Shown here one piece after another: positions 1 through 9,965 of a DNA stretch of 31,745 nucleotides. The DNA is taken from the NCBI GenBank assembly GCA_003427395.1, contig BFEA01000543.1, forward strand, positions 541,539 to 573,283, written 5' to 3'. The stretch comes from Chara braunii. Taxonomy: Eukaryota; Streptophyta; Charophyceae; Charales; Characeae. Position 1 is the stretch's first letter. Every line of letters starts with the position of its first letter. Under the pieces are notes generated by a model. The model saw nothing but the letters and a program-made list of their open reading frames with translations. It did no database searches and was not told where the DNA came from. The translations under genes were made by a program, and so were the position numbers.

Positions 1-2787
1 AAAAATATTGACAGCTCGGTCCCAAGGTGAGGTCGACTCTCTGAACTTTTGCGCTCCGTCAGAGGTCCCTCGACTTAGGGTTCAGAGTCTGCAGATTCTG
101 CAGGCAGAGTCCTCTCCGGATTTTTTGAGAGGCCTTTTGAAGGAATCTGTCTGACAACTCTGTATCATTTTTTTGAGTTTCAATTCGAAAGTCAGTGGAG
201 CAGAGCCTCACTCTCTGATGGAAAGTAAGTGGAGAAGAGCTTCACTCTCTAAACACACGGAATTGAGAGTAATGGAGCGGGATCCAATGTATCGCCGCTG
301 CAGGCCAAGGATGTAAGGGAAAAGCATTTCGTAAGGGGGGGGGGAGGAAACAAAACAAAAAACAGCTGTCTTCAAAACGAGACTAAGTTTAAGTGGAAGC
401 ACGCTACCCGCTACCCTTAGAGTAGCCTGAGCCTAGCTGTGAAGAAGAGTGAGGCTTTATGATTCCGTTGCATTCAATCCGGGAACAGATGGGACATACG
501 GACCCCTTGAAACATGCTCTCCACCCCCACCCCCACCCCCACCACCTGCATCATCCTCCAAGGGCGCCATCCCTTCCTTTCCCCCGTGCCCATCTGGTTC
601 CTGATTGCCCCTGCATGGCCCGGACTCGTCGAATTAAACCACCAGTACTTCTGAGGCACTTTTCTCTGGGGCTGGAAATCCCCTGCGCGCCCAAAAAAAA
701 CGAACTGGCGCAGGCCTCCCTTTGGCTGGAGCCGCCGACTGAAAACCATTTTGCCCTGGAGGCCTAGCCCCAAAAGTCGCAGCAGCATGCAAGCGCAAGG
801 AAAATGAGCAAGAGTGATAGACAGAAAACCAAATTGCAAGATCACATTGAACTTGATTGAAGACCAGATAGACAGAAAACCAAAGTGCAAGGAAAATAAG
901 CACCGAGTTACAAGCCAAATAAGAGCAATGCAATGAACTCAAATGACAATAACAGCCCCTTCTCACCACCACCGACAAAGTATCCAATGTCGCTCTTCTT
1001 CATTGGCGATCAGCACCTAGCCTATACTACTCAGCACCTAAACTAGCCAACACTACGACATGCAACATGAATCACTTCTAGCCGAAGACCAATGTACATG
1101 ACGAAGTTGCCTATGCAGACCGCCGCATACATTAGGTACGTGTCTCTCCACTCTCTCTCTCTCATCTCCTCCTCACCCACAGTGTGTGTCCCTTACCCGA
1201 AGACACCATCACCATCACCAGCCAACTTGCGAATAGGCCCGGCTATGGCTGCTCGCGCCCGCTGCCCAGCAGCGCCCCTCACCTCTGTGCGCCCGTGTGC
1301 GCTGTGGCAGCGCGCCTCAAGCAGCCTCAGCGCTGTAAACCAGCAGTGTGGCCGCGAGGTTGCCTCCTGCCAGAATGCCTGGCTGGGGGAAGGGCACTTT
1401 CCTTCGGGCAGTAGCTTCCAGTCGGGCAAAGTGTCTGTGCCCAGGCCCAGTTTCAGTGCCCTGGGGGCAGTAGCTTCCAGGCGGGCAAAGTGGCTGTGCC
1501 CAGGCCCAGTTTCAGATACGGCCTGGGACTGCAGCAATTAGGCTCGGCCAACTGTGCAACGTGGCTGCTGCTGCCCTACATCCTGATTGGCCGAAAGGCC
1601 TCATTCCACATCGCTGCCTTGGAGAGCCCGGAAGTCTCACGTTGTCCTGCTCCCACAGGTGTAGGCCCCAACCAACTGGCACCTTGTAACTGTCTGGCGC
1701 CCCCAAAGGAGAAAGGCGGGCACAATGCTTGCTGGGGACCCCTCGGGTGTCTGCTGATGAGGCCAAATGGCCTTGCAAGGGGCTCATTTGCAACGACTTG
1801 CTGGTTTCAGTGGCCTGTAGCGTATCTCATCGAGGCTGTACCATAGGTAGGTCAGATTCGTAATTTTGTTTGGCTGAGGACTAACCGTGACAGCTGACTG
1901 TGAGGAAATTCATGAGGGACATATCTGCAAATTCGGGAGAATACAGGCCCGTACTAACTGGGATTCCCCACAGCTACCTTATCTGCGAATAGGAGGCCCG
2001 GGCTACCCCTAGGACAGACAAACCCTAAAGGCCTGTGCTGATAGACGGTCCTATAGCCTATAGCCGGGTAGGTAGAGGCCGAGAGGCCAAAACTGAAACG
2101 GTACCCGTCGGTCCAGTCTGTCCGGTCTAGGTCGTGTCTAGGCTAGTGTAGTCTATAGATAGATGGTAGACATATGTTTGGGGGCTTTTGGCAGTTGGTA
2201 CCGTGTACATCGCTGCTGCGCAACGCATGAACTGGAGTGGTGACAGCTTCAGCGTTGGAGGAGACAGACATAGCCGGACCTGCGGAGCGTCGGCCATAGC
2301 TGGGACCTGAGCCATAGCTGGGACCTATGCTGTACTCTGACCGCACGCGGGGCTGTTCAGAGGTCCGGGCTATCTGAAGTCTGCTGGAGGCGAGAGAAGT
2401 TGGTGCCCTGCTGGACCCTCCTCAGGAGTAGGGTTTCTGGGTGTTTGGCACTGCAGCCATAGCTGCTGCTTTCTTCTTCAGAGAGCATCTTTGTCAGGAG
2501 AGGTGGCTCTGCTACAGACTTCCACCCGGGAAGTTTTCTGGCACTTCATCATCATCAGACACTGTGGTGCTGGTCTTCTTCTCCATCCTCTGAGAGGTGC
2601 TTGTCCTCGGAGGCCTGTTTCAGGGTGGCGCTTCCCTCTGGAGGCAGTATCTGGGTGGCGCTTGATGTTTCAGGGACTCAGGGGTAGTTCTAGCGGTTAT
2701 TCAGGGTTGGGGAGTGAAGCGCTGCTCACATTTTGAGCAGCGCACCATGGTTCTGGGGTTATCCTGACATTTTGAGACTCTGAGTTT
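1..2787. other. Intergenic, no gene recognised
   Basis: Open frames here are short, overlap on both strands and show no domain I recognise. The stretch holds a short CCCCCA/CCCCAC-type tract near 520-545, a 59-bp tandem duplication (separate entry) and several copies of the word CCATAGC or its complement (for example near 1224, 2292, 2312 and 2456). Exons of a spliced gene cannot be excluded by eye. Confidence 0.5.
1407..1521. repeat. 59-bp tandem duplication
   Basis: Two adjacent copies of a unit beginning GGCAGTAGCTTCCAG, at 1407 and 1466. They share the downstream words GGGCAAAGTG and GTGCCCAGGCCCAGTTTCAG with a few substitutions. 59 is not a multiple of three, so a conserved coding repeat is unlikely. 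Confidence 0.8.
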
Positions 2788-2803
2788 AATAAACAGTGTT
2801 TGT

Positions 2804-2822
2804 TTTTTGTTTTTTTTTGGCC

Positions 2823-2854
<32 letters not shown>

Positions 2855-2872
2855 ACGGATGTCCCGAAGGAC
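2804..2872 (-). pseudogene. Truncated, polyadenylated U6 snRNA retropseudogene
   Basis: Read on the minus strand from 2872, the sequence starts exactly at U6 nucleotide +1 (GTCCTTCGGGACATCCG). It continues through the conserved U6 words AATTGGAACGATACAGAG and AAGATTAGCATGGCC to 2819, then becomes an A-rich tail (T-rich on the plus strand, 2804-2818). So it holds the first 54 or so nucleotides of U6 and lacks the 3' half. It is flanked by a perfect 16-bp direct repeat, AATAAACAGTGTTTGT, at 2788-2803 and 2873-2888. The 5' stem-loop has lost one base from each arm compared with the usual plant U6, so it still pairs. A complete 5' end, an A tail and a target-site duplication indicate LINE-mediated retroposition. 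It cannot make functional U6. Confidence 0.93.
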
Positions 2873-3178
2873 AATAAACAGTGTTTGTACTGTGTGTGAA
2901 CTATCATTTCTTCATTGTTTCCTGGATGTGATCCGCTCGGCTTTCCTTTGTGACTGGTTGTGAGGAATCTGTGGAGCGAATTGCACTTTCAGTGTTTTCC
3001 GTCATATCACATGATCAAATCTTCCGCTGTGTTTATCTCTCCCTGTGTGGTGTGATACTCCCATCCTCTCCCCTTCCTTCTGTGTATGTATGGGCATTGG
3101 GCATACCTGGAAGTCTATGTGTGCGAGTGTTGGTCTTCTGATAACAAACAACCAGGATCATAACACATTCCTCGCAGA

Positions 3179-3226
3179 AGCCGAGACTACGAAAAAACGG
3201 CTGGGAAATGTACTGGTGGTTTGAAT
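3179..3226. repeat. Dispersed repeat, copy 1
   Basis: About 46 bp resembling 11029-11075, with shared words GGCTGGGAAA and ACTGGTGGTT. A weaker third copy may lie near 12056-12080. Family and boundaries are unknown. Confidence 0.55.
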
Positions 3227-3227
3227 G

Positions 3228-3300
3228 TGACAAACTGCATCATTCATTCATTCATTATTTATTTATTTATTGAATTCATTCCCCTCCTGACAAACTGCAT
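3228..3300. repeat. 13-bp direct repeats around an ATTC/ATTT tract
   Basis: TGACAAACTGCAT occurs at 3228-3240 and again at 3288-3300, flanking about 47 bp made largely of ATTC and ATTT repeats. The pattern resembles a target-site duplication around a short insertion, or slippage. Nothing else identifies an element. Confidence 0.6.
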
Positions 3301-3501
3301 ACTGATTGCCAGGAACGGATACAGTTGAAGATGCACTCGCTTGCATATGTTCAGCATGCGTCGCCACTTGCAGGTTCTGCTCTTCACGTTGATGGGGAGG
3401 TACGTACAATGGAAAGAGAACGGAAAAAAAGAGAAACAGAAAGAAAAGGGGAAAACACATGCCACCACATTTCTTGAGAGTTGAAAATGTCTCTCTTTCC
3501 C

Positions 3502-3504
<3 letters not shown>

Positions 3505-3576
<72 letters not shown>

Positions 3577-3577
3577 N
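3505..3577. repeat. (TC)n microsatellite ending in N
   Basis: About 72 bp of pure TC dinucleotide, stopping at a single N (3577). The sequence after the N is an assembly artefact, so the true length and right flank of the microsatellite are unknown. Confidence 0.95.
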
Positions 3578-3710
3578 CCCTTGGAACTATAAGTCCACTG
3601 CTCGAATTTAGACCAGTACAAGTAAGAGGCGTCTGTATCATATTTAGTTCCGATAGTAAGCTAAGCTGGGGCCTGTCTCTTATACACATCTAGATGTGTA
3701 TAAGAGACAG
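3578..3710. other. Assembly artefact: duplicated 95 bp plus Nextera mate-pair junction adapter
   Basis: 3578-3672 is identical to 12929-13023. It is followed by CTGTCTCTTATACACATCT (3673-3691) and then its reverse complement, AGATGTGTATAAGAGACAG (3692-3710). That head-to-head pair of Tn5 mosaic ends is the circularisation junction of Nextera mate-pair libraries. A circularised fragment running from 3711 to 13023 would give exactly this order: right end, adapter, left end. The implied insert is about 9.3 kb. The segment is therefore a mate-pair read used in gap filling and should be masked. Confidence 0.97.
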
Positions 3711-4005
3711 CACGCAGACACGACCCTCAACAGGCAGCAAGTCCCCACCCACAAAGGTCTGCCACGGCCAAAAATGACACCGCTGCCACTAAACACATAG
3801 TTCTGCCCTCCAGTGACAGCCCCGACCACTCCCTCGAGACCTAGCTGGCAGACCGTTGTGGAGAGCCAGCAAAGCTGTGCCTATGTATTGTCACAGAGAA
3901 CTGCCTCGGGAATCGTACATATGCAGAAAGGGAGAAAAGGACAAAAAACAGGGGGGGTTGTGACTGGATATGGAACTCCCACGATGAAACCGCCCGGGTT
4001 GCAAG

Positions 4006-4093
4006 AGCCCCAATAACCAAGATTCTCCGTTTCTGGCCGTTGATCTTCCTAATCAACACGGTGAGAAACAAAGAATCTGCGGTAAATGGGATC
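4006..4093. mobile_element. Degenerate palindromic MITE, subfamily A
   Basis: The core is an imperfect hairpin. The arm at 4021-4044 (containing CGTTTCTGGCCGTTGAT) pairs with 4051-4076 (containing ATCAACACGGTGAGAAAC). The core word CCGTTGATCTT is shared with the copy at 13019-13117, and the hairpin's right arm is shared with 8845-8947. The outer ends are badly worn: AGCCCC is present but the AGGTCCCACTTGC part is not. Too small to encode a protein. Confidence 0.6.
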
Positions 4094-4424
4094 TGTGTGG
4101 AGTATTGTTTTCTGCTGTTGTGAAACTGGTTCCAGAATATTGAGCGGGTTGTGGAAATTTTATCGAACGGTAAAAAGGGTGGCCTGATGGAGGTTAATTG
4201 AAGACACATGTTGTTGATCTGTGTGTATTACTCGTTTTATGATGGGGATGTTCGGTGTGGCCACACTCTTTCATTCCTGTACATGAGCAACTTGCAAAAT
4301 TGTGAAAAGGGGCTCAACCTGTCTGATCTTCTTCAATACCCAAGAGAAGGCTCAAGGTGCAATTACTCCAACTTTTCTGCCATCTTGTTCTTGAAGCTTC
4401 TTGCTCAGAGCCTCTGTTTTTCAG

Positions 4425-4547
4425 ACTGTCTGTCTGTCGGTCAGTCGGTCGGTCTGTCGGTCTGTCGGTCGGTCTGTCGGTCGGTCGGTGTCGGTCGGTC
4501 GCTCGCTCGCTCGCTCGCTCGGTCAGTCGGTCTGTCAGTCGGTCGGT
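4425..4547. repeat. (TCGG/TCTG)n low-complexity tract
   Basis: Tetranucleotide array of TCGG, TCTG, TCAG and CTCG units. The SVGRSV-like peptides read from it are translation artefacts of the repeat. Confidence 0.9.
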
Positions 4548-4879
4548 TCCCTGTTTGTTTTGCAAAATTTGATGCAAGGGAGGGGAGGGGGGGGGGGAAG
4601 ACCTAACTTGTTGATCGTGGAACTTCGTGCAGCTGCGACTGCGTCAAGCAAGCCCAGTGAGATATGATTTTGTGCGCTCAATCTACCTTGTACCGCCCAT
4701 CATGAATATTGATATCGATCTCCCAGTTGGAAACATGTAAGTGAATCTCTAAAGTCGAAAAATATTAAATACTAAATCAATTTTAAAAAAGAAATAAAAA
4801 GTATTCCATACAAGCTACAAAATAAATTAAAAGAAGTACGTAGTACAACTATTTACAAAATTAATCACAATACTAAATA

Positions 4880-4990
4880 CTAAATCATTTGAAAATTGAA
4901 CTAAAGTTAACATACTAAATAGTAAATACTAAATAGTAAATACTAAATAGTAAATACTAAATAGTAAATACTAAATAGTAAATACTATGT
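4880..4990. repeat. 14-bp AT-rich tandem repeat
   Basis: About five copies of a unit close to TAAATACTAAATAG, embedded in a wider AT-rich stretch (4740-5040) with no coding signal. Confidence 0.85.
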
Positions 4991-5040
4991 ACAAAATTAA
5001 ATTAATAAATACTTAATCAACTGCAAGTAGTGAGTTTTTA

Positions 5041-5285
5041 ACCTGGGCTAGTAGGGCTACCAACCGGGCCTCGAGGGTCAGCTTGATTGCCCGGACGGCC
5101 CAGCCGGGCAAGGGTCAGGGAAAATCCCTAAAAAAAGAAAAAAGAAAAAGAAAACAAAACATCCAAAAGATCCGGAAAAAAAACACTATGTTATGCATAA
5201 AAATAAACTGAAAAACGTTTGCCTCATTATCACATGGAAATTCTTTGTCAATTTACAAATAAAAATATGCTTATTTATTCATTTT
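5041..5285. mobile_element. Truncated copy of the hAT-like MITE
   Basis: Homologous to the complete element at 19396-19677. It has a left end rich in CTAGTAGGGCTACCA and CCGGGC words, an internal A-rich tract, then shared words such as CTATGTTATGCA, AAAATA-ACTGAA and CACAT-GAAATT. The right terminal inverted repeat is missing, so the copy is 3'-truncated. No target-site duplication was found. Confidence 0.65.
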
Positions 5286-5349
5286 TTCTTTCGAGGCTTT
5301 TCTGAACCACATGCTCCACTCTACACTCTATTGGTGGCGTGCGAAGACT

Positions 5350-5368
5350 GCTGGAAACCGGGTACAGT
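5350..5368 (-). repeat. Retroelement 3'-tail hairpin remnant
   Basis: On the minus strand GGGAC is followed by ACTGTA, the loop CCCGGTT, then TCCAGC. This matches the hairpin found in other retroelement tails here (14637, 17825, 21594, 23737, 26572). One stem pair is lost in this copy. No A tail or other element part is recognisable nearby. Confidence 0.55.
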
Positions 5369-5605
5369 GTCCCATGAAAATACAATGATTACTGAGGGGA
5401 TACAAGTCCCCCCCCTCTCAGTTTTGCCCTCTCAGATTTGTGAGGGAGAGAGACAGAGTTGGTTCCGTACTGTTGGCAACCAGTTGTTGATTCACTCCCT
5501 GGACTTAGTAGCCCTTTTTTTTTAACCACAAATTAACTGAAAAAGCAGCAGCAGCAGTCTGACCTCAGGAGTGTTTTGTTTGCCTTGCAAGGAAGGAAGA
5601 GAACT

Positions 5606-5609
<4 letters not shown>

Positions 5610-5644
<35 letters not shown>

Positions 5645-5645
5645 N

Positions 5646-5734
<89 letters not shown>
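5610..5734. repeat. (GA)n microsatellite with an N
   Basis: About 125 bp of GA dinucleotide interrupted by one N at 5645. The N probably marks an assembly join, so the length is unreliable. Confidence 0.95.
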
Positions 5735-5737
<3 letters not shown>

Positions 5738-6197
5738 TTAAAACCAGAGGGAAGAAAAGGGGAGGAAAAAAAAAGAGGAGTATGTTGTCTGACTATTTCC
5801 AATGAATATCGGATGGAAGCGTTTTGAAATTTTTGATTCCTTGTGAAGGAATAATAAGCATATGTGATGGTTGAATCAAATTGAATGAATAAACAAGGTA
5901 GAACAACTTCAAGTTGAAGTTGGTTTTGACTATTGAGTTAAACAATGAGCTCATGCCATTGTGAATGGTTGTGATGGTTGGCGGTTTGGCATGCAATTAT
6001 GTGGTGTGGATAACGTCCGTCCTTCTAAACTGGTGGAAAGCAGCACACTCATGCGATTGGACGATATCTTACGTAGATATTCTGACAGGAATGGTGAGTC
6101 CTTCCTGACCTGCATTTTCATGGCTCCGATTATCGACTCCCTGCTGCTCTGCTGGTATTTTTCCCGCTTTACACAAGTATCCCTTCCCACTCAATGA

Positions 6198-6297
6198 TAC
6201 CCATAAAGGACATCCAGCAGAATTGGAAAGAATGATACAAAGAAGATTAGTGTCGCTTCTACACAAGAATGACATGCACAATTAGAGAAATGGCCCA

Positions 6298-6298
<1 letters not shown>
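6198..6298 (+). pseudogene. Full-length, diverged U6 snRNA pseudogene
   Basis: The whole of U6 can be followed in order: GGACATCC near 6208, AATTGGAA near 6220, GATACAAAGAAGATTAG near 6233-6250 (usual GATACAGAGAAGATTAG), ACACAAGAATGACATGCACA near 6261-6280 (usual GCGCAAGGATGACACGCACA) and GAGAAATGGCCCA near 6285. There is a short insertion after TTGGAA and many substitutions. The 3' end is followed at once by an AAG repeat instead of the U6 T-run, which fits a decayed A tail. No target-site duplication was found. It lies on the opposite strand from the other U6 copy and is clearly older. Confidence 0.8.
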
Positions 6299-6328
<30 letters not shown>

Positions 6329-6429
6329 AAGAAGAAGAAGAAGAAGAGGAGGAGGACGAGGAGGAGGAAGAGGACGAGGAGGAAGAAGAAGGAGGAGGAG
6401 GAGGAGGAGGAGGAGGAGGAGGAGGAGGA
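6299..6429. repeat. (AAG)n/(GAG)n tract
   Basis: AAG repeats grading into GAG repeats directly after the U6-like sequence, probably grown from its A-rich tail. Lys/Glu-rich frames across it are artefacts of the repeat. Confidence 0.9.
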
Positions 6430-6695
6430 TTTATGTTTTTTAACAAAGGAAAAAGAGAAAAAAGACTGTGTTGTTCTGAATCTTACTGTTGTCTATCAAA
6501 TCCATCTTCTTCTCTTATGTATCTGCTATGGCCACTTACATAGCAGATGGATGCAAGACTGACTACACCTTCACAAATAGGACAGGTTTTTATCTATGTT
6601 ACGATCCTGGCCAATTTCGAAGAACACATTCATCAGAAAGCACAATGCCATCCAATTGCAAAAAGAAATGAATGAGCTTGAGAGGAGAGAGAGGT

Positions 6696-6770
6696 GAAGA
6701 AGAAGAAGAAGAAGAAGAAGAAGAAGAAGAAGAAGAAGAAGAAGAAGAAGAAGAAAGAAAGAAGAAGAAG
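6696..6770. repeat. (GAA)n microsatellite
   Basis: About 75 bp of GAA repeat with one GAAA interruption near its end. No coding signal. Confidence 0.95.
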
Positions 6771-8016
6771 CTGATGTACCCCAGCATAGACCAATGACAA
6801 TGCTCTTCTTCTTCGCCAACCACTTTCCTCCTCCTTATCTCGTCCCCTCTTATTCAAACAAGAAATAACAATAATAATGTTGAATGGCTGAACCAGAATC
6901 AATGTCAGAATCCCTCTTCTACTGCAGGCACAACATGAGGTCCACCATAGCCATGACCGTCCTTCCTCTACCTCCTCATGTGGGCCGAGGCTATGGCGGA
7001 CTACCGAGGGCTCTGCCCTCCTGTCCACAGGACAACCTGAAGCAGCTATGTCACTGCTCATTAAACCGTCATGCCTGACTCTGCCCCGAGCTTCCTAGGT
7101 GCGGCACTACCCCAACTGGGGCCTTCCAGATTCAGCACCTAACGAGGTGATGAATATGGTGTCCACCATAGCCAGGTAGGTACCTCGCCATTCCCCTCCT
7201 CAGTCCTCTTCTTCCTCCTCCTCCTACCGGTAGAGCTCCACCATAGCCGAGGTGGAAGCTCCCGGTCTTCTTCCTCCCAGCAGTGCTGTAGTACCCAGCG
7301 CTCCTCCTGCCAGCGCTCCAGCAGTGTGTCGCCAAACTTGCACACCGAAGAATGAGGCTGGGCTCGTCGCTCAGGCTCAAGATATAGCGGCCTACTTGCC
7401 TCCTGGGCGGTGACTTCCAGGCCGCTCAACCTCCCAAGCAACTGGTACCTCCTCCCTTTCGGAGGGAAACATCACTGACTCAGACTGGATGGACTGGTAC
7501 CCGCCTAGACCTAGCCTACCGCTACTGGGCCTCTAAAAATGCCAACTTTGTCTTCTTCTGCTCGGCCTCGAGTACCCGGCACATCTACTTCTACTGGGTG
7601 CGGTACCGGCCTACCTGCTACCTCTGCTCCTTCAAGTGCCGCGGGCCTCTTGCTCCACCACTTGAGTGTTTTGCCCGCTGCAACCCTCAATATCATGGCC
7701 ACAGGTAAGTACCGGCCCTACAGGCCTCCCAAACAAGCAAGTACCCTTGCGGGTCACACACACACCCATGCCGACAAGCACTCAGACAGGCACGCAGGTC
7801 ACCAAGCATGCACACACACACAGACTTAGAAAACTCAGCAGAATGTGGGAATCTCAGCAAGGCATCCATTCCATCGGCAGAACTCAGAAATCAGCAGTGT
7901 TCTCAGTCTGTGTTATGGCGGGTCATTGCATCTATTTATTTATTTCTGTGCAGGTCCATCGCCCTGCAAATCTGTCGTATTCAGAGCACACAAATAAGCA
8001 AGGAAGGTAACGAACG

Positions 8017-8019
<3 letters not shown>
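6771..8019. other. Intergenic, no gene recognised
   Basis: Moderately GC-rich sequence with short overlapping frames and no identifiable domain. The motif CACCATAGCC recurs at about 6943, 7158 and 7231. A good plus-strand splice-donor match, CAGGTAAGTA, lies at about 7703-7712, but no exon can be assigned to it. Confidence 0.4.
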
Positions 8020-8062
<43 letters not shown>

Positions 8063-8063
8063 N

Positions 8064-8135
<72 letters not shown>
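8020..8135. repeat. (AG)n microsatellite with an N
   Basis: About 115 bp of AG dinucleotide with one N at 8063 and a change of phase across it, as expected at an assembly join. Confidence 0.95.
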
Positions 8136-8140
<5 letters not shown>

Positions 8141-8844
8141 GGCGGCAGTAACCAAGCAAGACCTGAATAAAGTTAACAAATGCAGCACTGCTTTGAGGTT
8201 GCATGGCATGCATGAAATGCACAGAAGATTTTTTGTCTGACCCTTTTTCTGACAGACTGCTGAACATTCTTCTGGCTCATTTATCCTATTATGGGGTGCA
8301 GAGACAACAATATACAGCAACCAACATGCAGTTTGGGAGGCAGGGGCAGGCCCTGACTTCCTTGTTTCTGTTCGAGTTCGGGTGCCACCATCCGAGACTA
8401 TAATGTATCCTTCACTTAAAATGCGAAAAGTACTTTTCTTCCTTTCCTTGTTTATTGTTGATAACTGGTTAACCCTCCAGCACCTTTTGCCAGCCATTGT
8501 CTTCCTCTCTCTTCTTTTTTTTTTTTTTTTTTTTTTTTTCCCTTTTCCTTTCCTACTGGTTTGTATACAACTGCAATTTTCCGGGTCTCAGTTCGCCAGA
8601 CCTCTGCCAGCCAAAAGGGAAAAAGTTTGTGCCGCGCCTGTTCATTTTTGATTTGGTGTGTAGCACAAATCTGGGTCAGGAAAAAGAGGCTGAGGGGTAC
8701 TGGTGGGCGAGAGTAACACGTAACTAGAGCTGGGTAACAGTTCCATTATTCTTTTGTTTTGTAATAAGAAAAAAAGCGATGGAAAAGCTATCACAGTGAG
8801 AATGCACCTGAACGTGCGGATCCCCAAGTGCATAACCTACACCT
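8136..8844. other. Intergenic, no gene recognised
   Basis: Nothing identifiable apart from a polyT tract at about 8515-8539. That could be the A tail of a minus-strand retrocopy, but no body was recognised next to it. Confidence 0.45.
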
Positions 8845-8947
8845 AGAGCCAAGTCCCACTTGCGGAAATTCTTCATTTCTGACCGTCGATCTCTGCAATC
8901 TAGGGTCGGAAACAAAGGATGCGGGTACTAATTGGTACCTGATCCCC
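8845..8947. mobile_element. Palindromic MITE, subfamily A
   Basis: About 103 bp. The left end, AGAGCCAAGTCCCACTTGCG, matches the family end GGGGCAAGGTCCCACTTGC. The core is an imperfect hairpin (ATTTCTGACCGTCGATCTCT against GGGTCGGAAACAAAGGAT). The right end is worn but keeps GGTACCTGATCCCC. It resembles 13019-13117 in length and core. No target-site duplication is visible. Confidence 0.7.
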
Positions 8948-9057
8948 TGGAGTCCATGCAGATACGCAGGCTCACTCTGACTAGGCTAGTTTCGTAGTTT
9001 GCAATATTGATGGACACATTGGATGGGTTATTTCTGTCCCTGATCAGGGGGGAGGGG

Positions 9058-9096
9058 GAGAGAAGGGGGGAGAAGGGGGGAGAAGGGGGGAGAAGG
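9058..9096. repeat. GAGAAGGGGG minisatellite
   Basis: About four tandem copies of a 10-bp purine unit. Confidence 0.85.
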
Positions 9097-9497
9097 TAAG
9101 AAGGCAGTGGCGCCACTGCGGCGGCACTTGCTGGCTCAGTGCAGAGATGGAGCATGACAACTCTAGGGGCAGTGCTGACCAGGGGTGGGGCTGCACTTGT
9201 GCAAAGCACTGAGACCCGCAGAAGGACTGAGGGTCAATAGGCCCTGACATGGCTGGTCCTGGAAAGGGCCAAGCCGATGTGACAAAGGAAAGGCGGGGCC
9301 AGACCCGGTATAGCCCAGAAACGTCTGGACCCTCCCAACCAAAAGGTAGGACCCAGGTCAGTCTGGGACTGGTGTGTACCTTAGCTTCAAGTGCCTGTCG
9401 AACGCTGGGGTAGCCAACGACATTCATTCTGTCTACCTTTCAGCAATGAGGCTGTTGAAGCCTGCAAAGGAAAGCAGCACCAGCCAGCTATAGCTGA

Positions 9498-9680
9498 GCG
9501 CTCAGACAGACCGACCAACCGACCGACCGACCGGCCCCAGCCAGCCTGATCCTCGTCAGGCAGGCAGGCCGGCAGGCAGGCAGACAGACAGACAGATGTA
9601 GATGGATGTACGGAGGGACAGAGGGACAGAGGGACGGAGGGACGCAGGGATGGAGGGACGGAGGGACGGAGGGAGGGTGT
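9498..9680. repeat. Compound short tandem repeats
   Basis: Successive blocks of GACC, GGCA, CAGA and a GAGGGACA/GAGGGACG octamer family. The PSLRPSVP-like peptides read from it are repeat artefacts. Confidence 0.9.
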
Positions 9681-9689
9681 TACATGCTG

Positions 9690-9965
9690 CGCCTGCAACA
9701 GGCTGCACGGGCCATTTTCAGGCCCGTGACATTTTCAGACCAAAATCCTGAAAACAAGGGCCTACAGGCCCTGTGTCGTTTCAGCCTGAAAGCCTGAAAA
9801 CAAGGGCCTACAGGCCCTGTGTCGTTTCAGCCTAAATCAGGGCCTTTTCAGCCTGCAACTGAGGGCCATTTTCAGGCCCTCATCAGGTCGACCCGCCCTG
9901 AAACTCAGGCACCGAACCAGGGTTTTAGCACAGGCCATTTTGGGCCTGTTTTCAAGACAACCCCT
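9690..9965. repeat. Degenerate palindromic array of GGCC...TTTTCAG words
   Basis: The word GGGCCATTTTCAGGCC and shorter variants recur through about 270 bp. Within it a 46-bp unit is tandemly duplicated (9747-9792 and 9793-9830). Each unit is itself a hairpin: CTGAAAACA and GGGCCT face AGGCCC and TTTCAG. Origin unknown; it may be a satellite-like or foldback element. Confidence 0.6.

Noticed and set aside
4425-4547. Repeated VGRS-like peptides suggesting a repeat protein
   Set aside because: Similar peptides appear in all three plus frames, as expected for a tetranucleotide array.
7538-7829. Ser/Thr/Pro-rich plus frame ending in His/Thr repeats
   Set aside because: The composition comes from short CACA and related repeats; no start context, domain or partner exon is evident.
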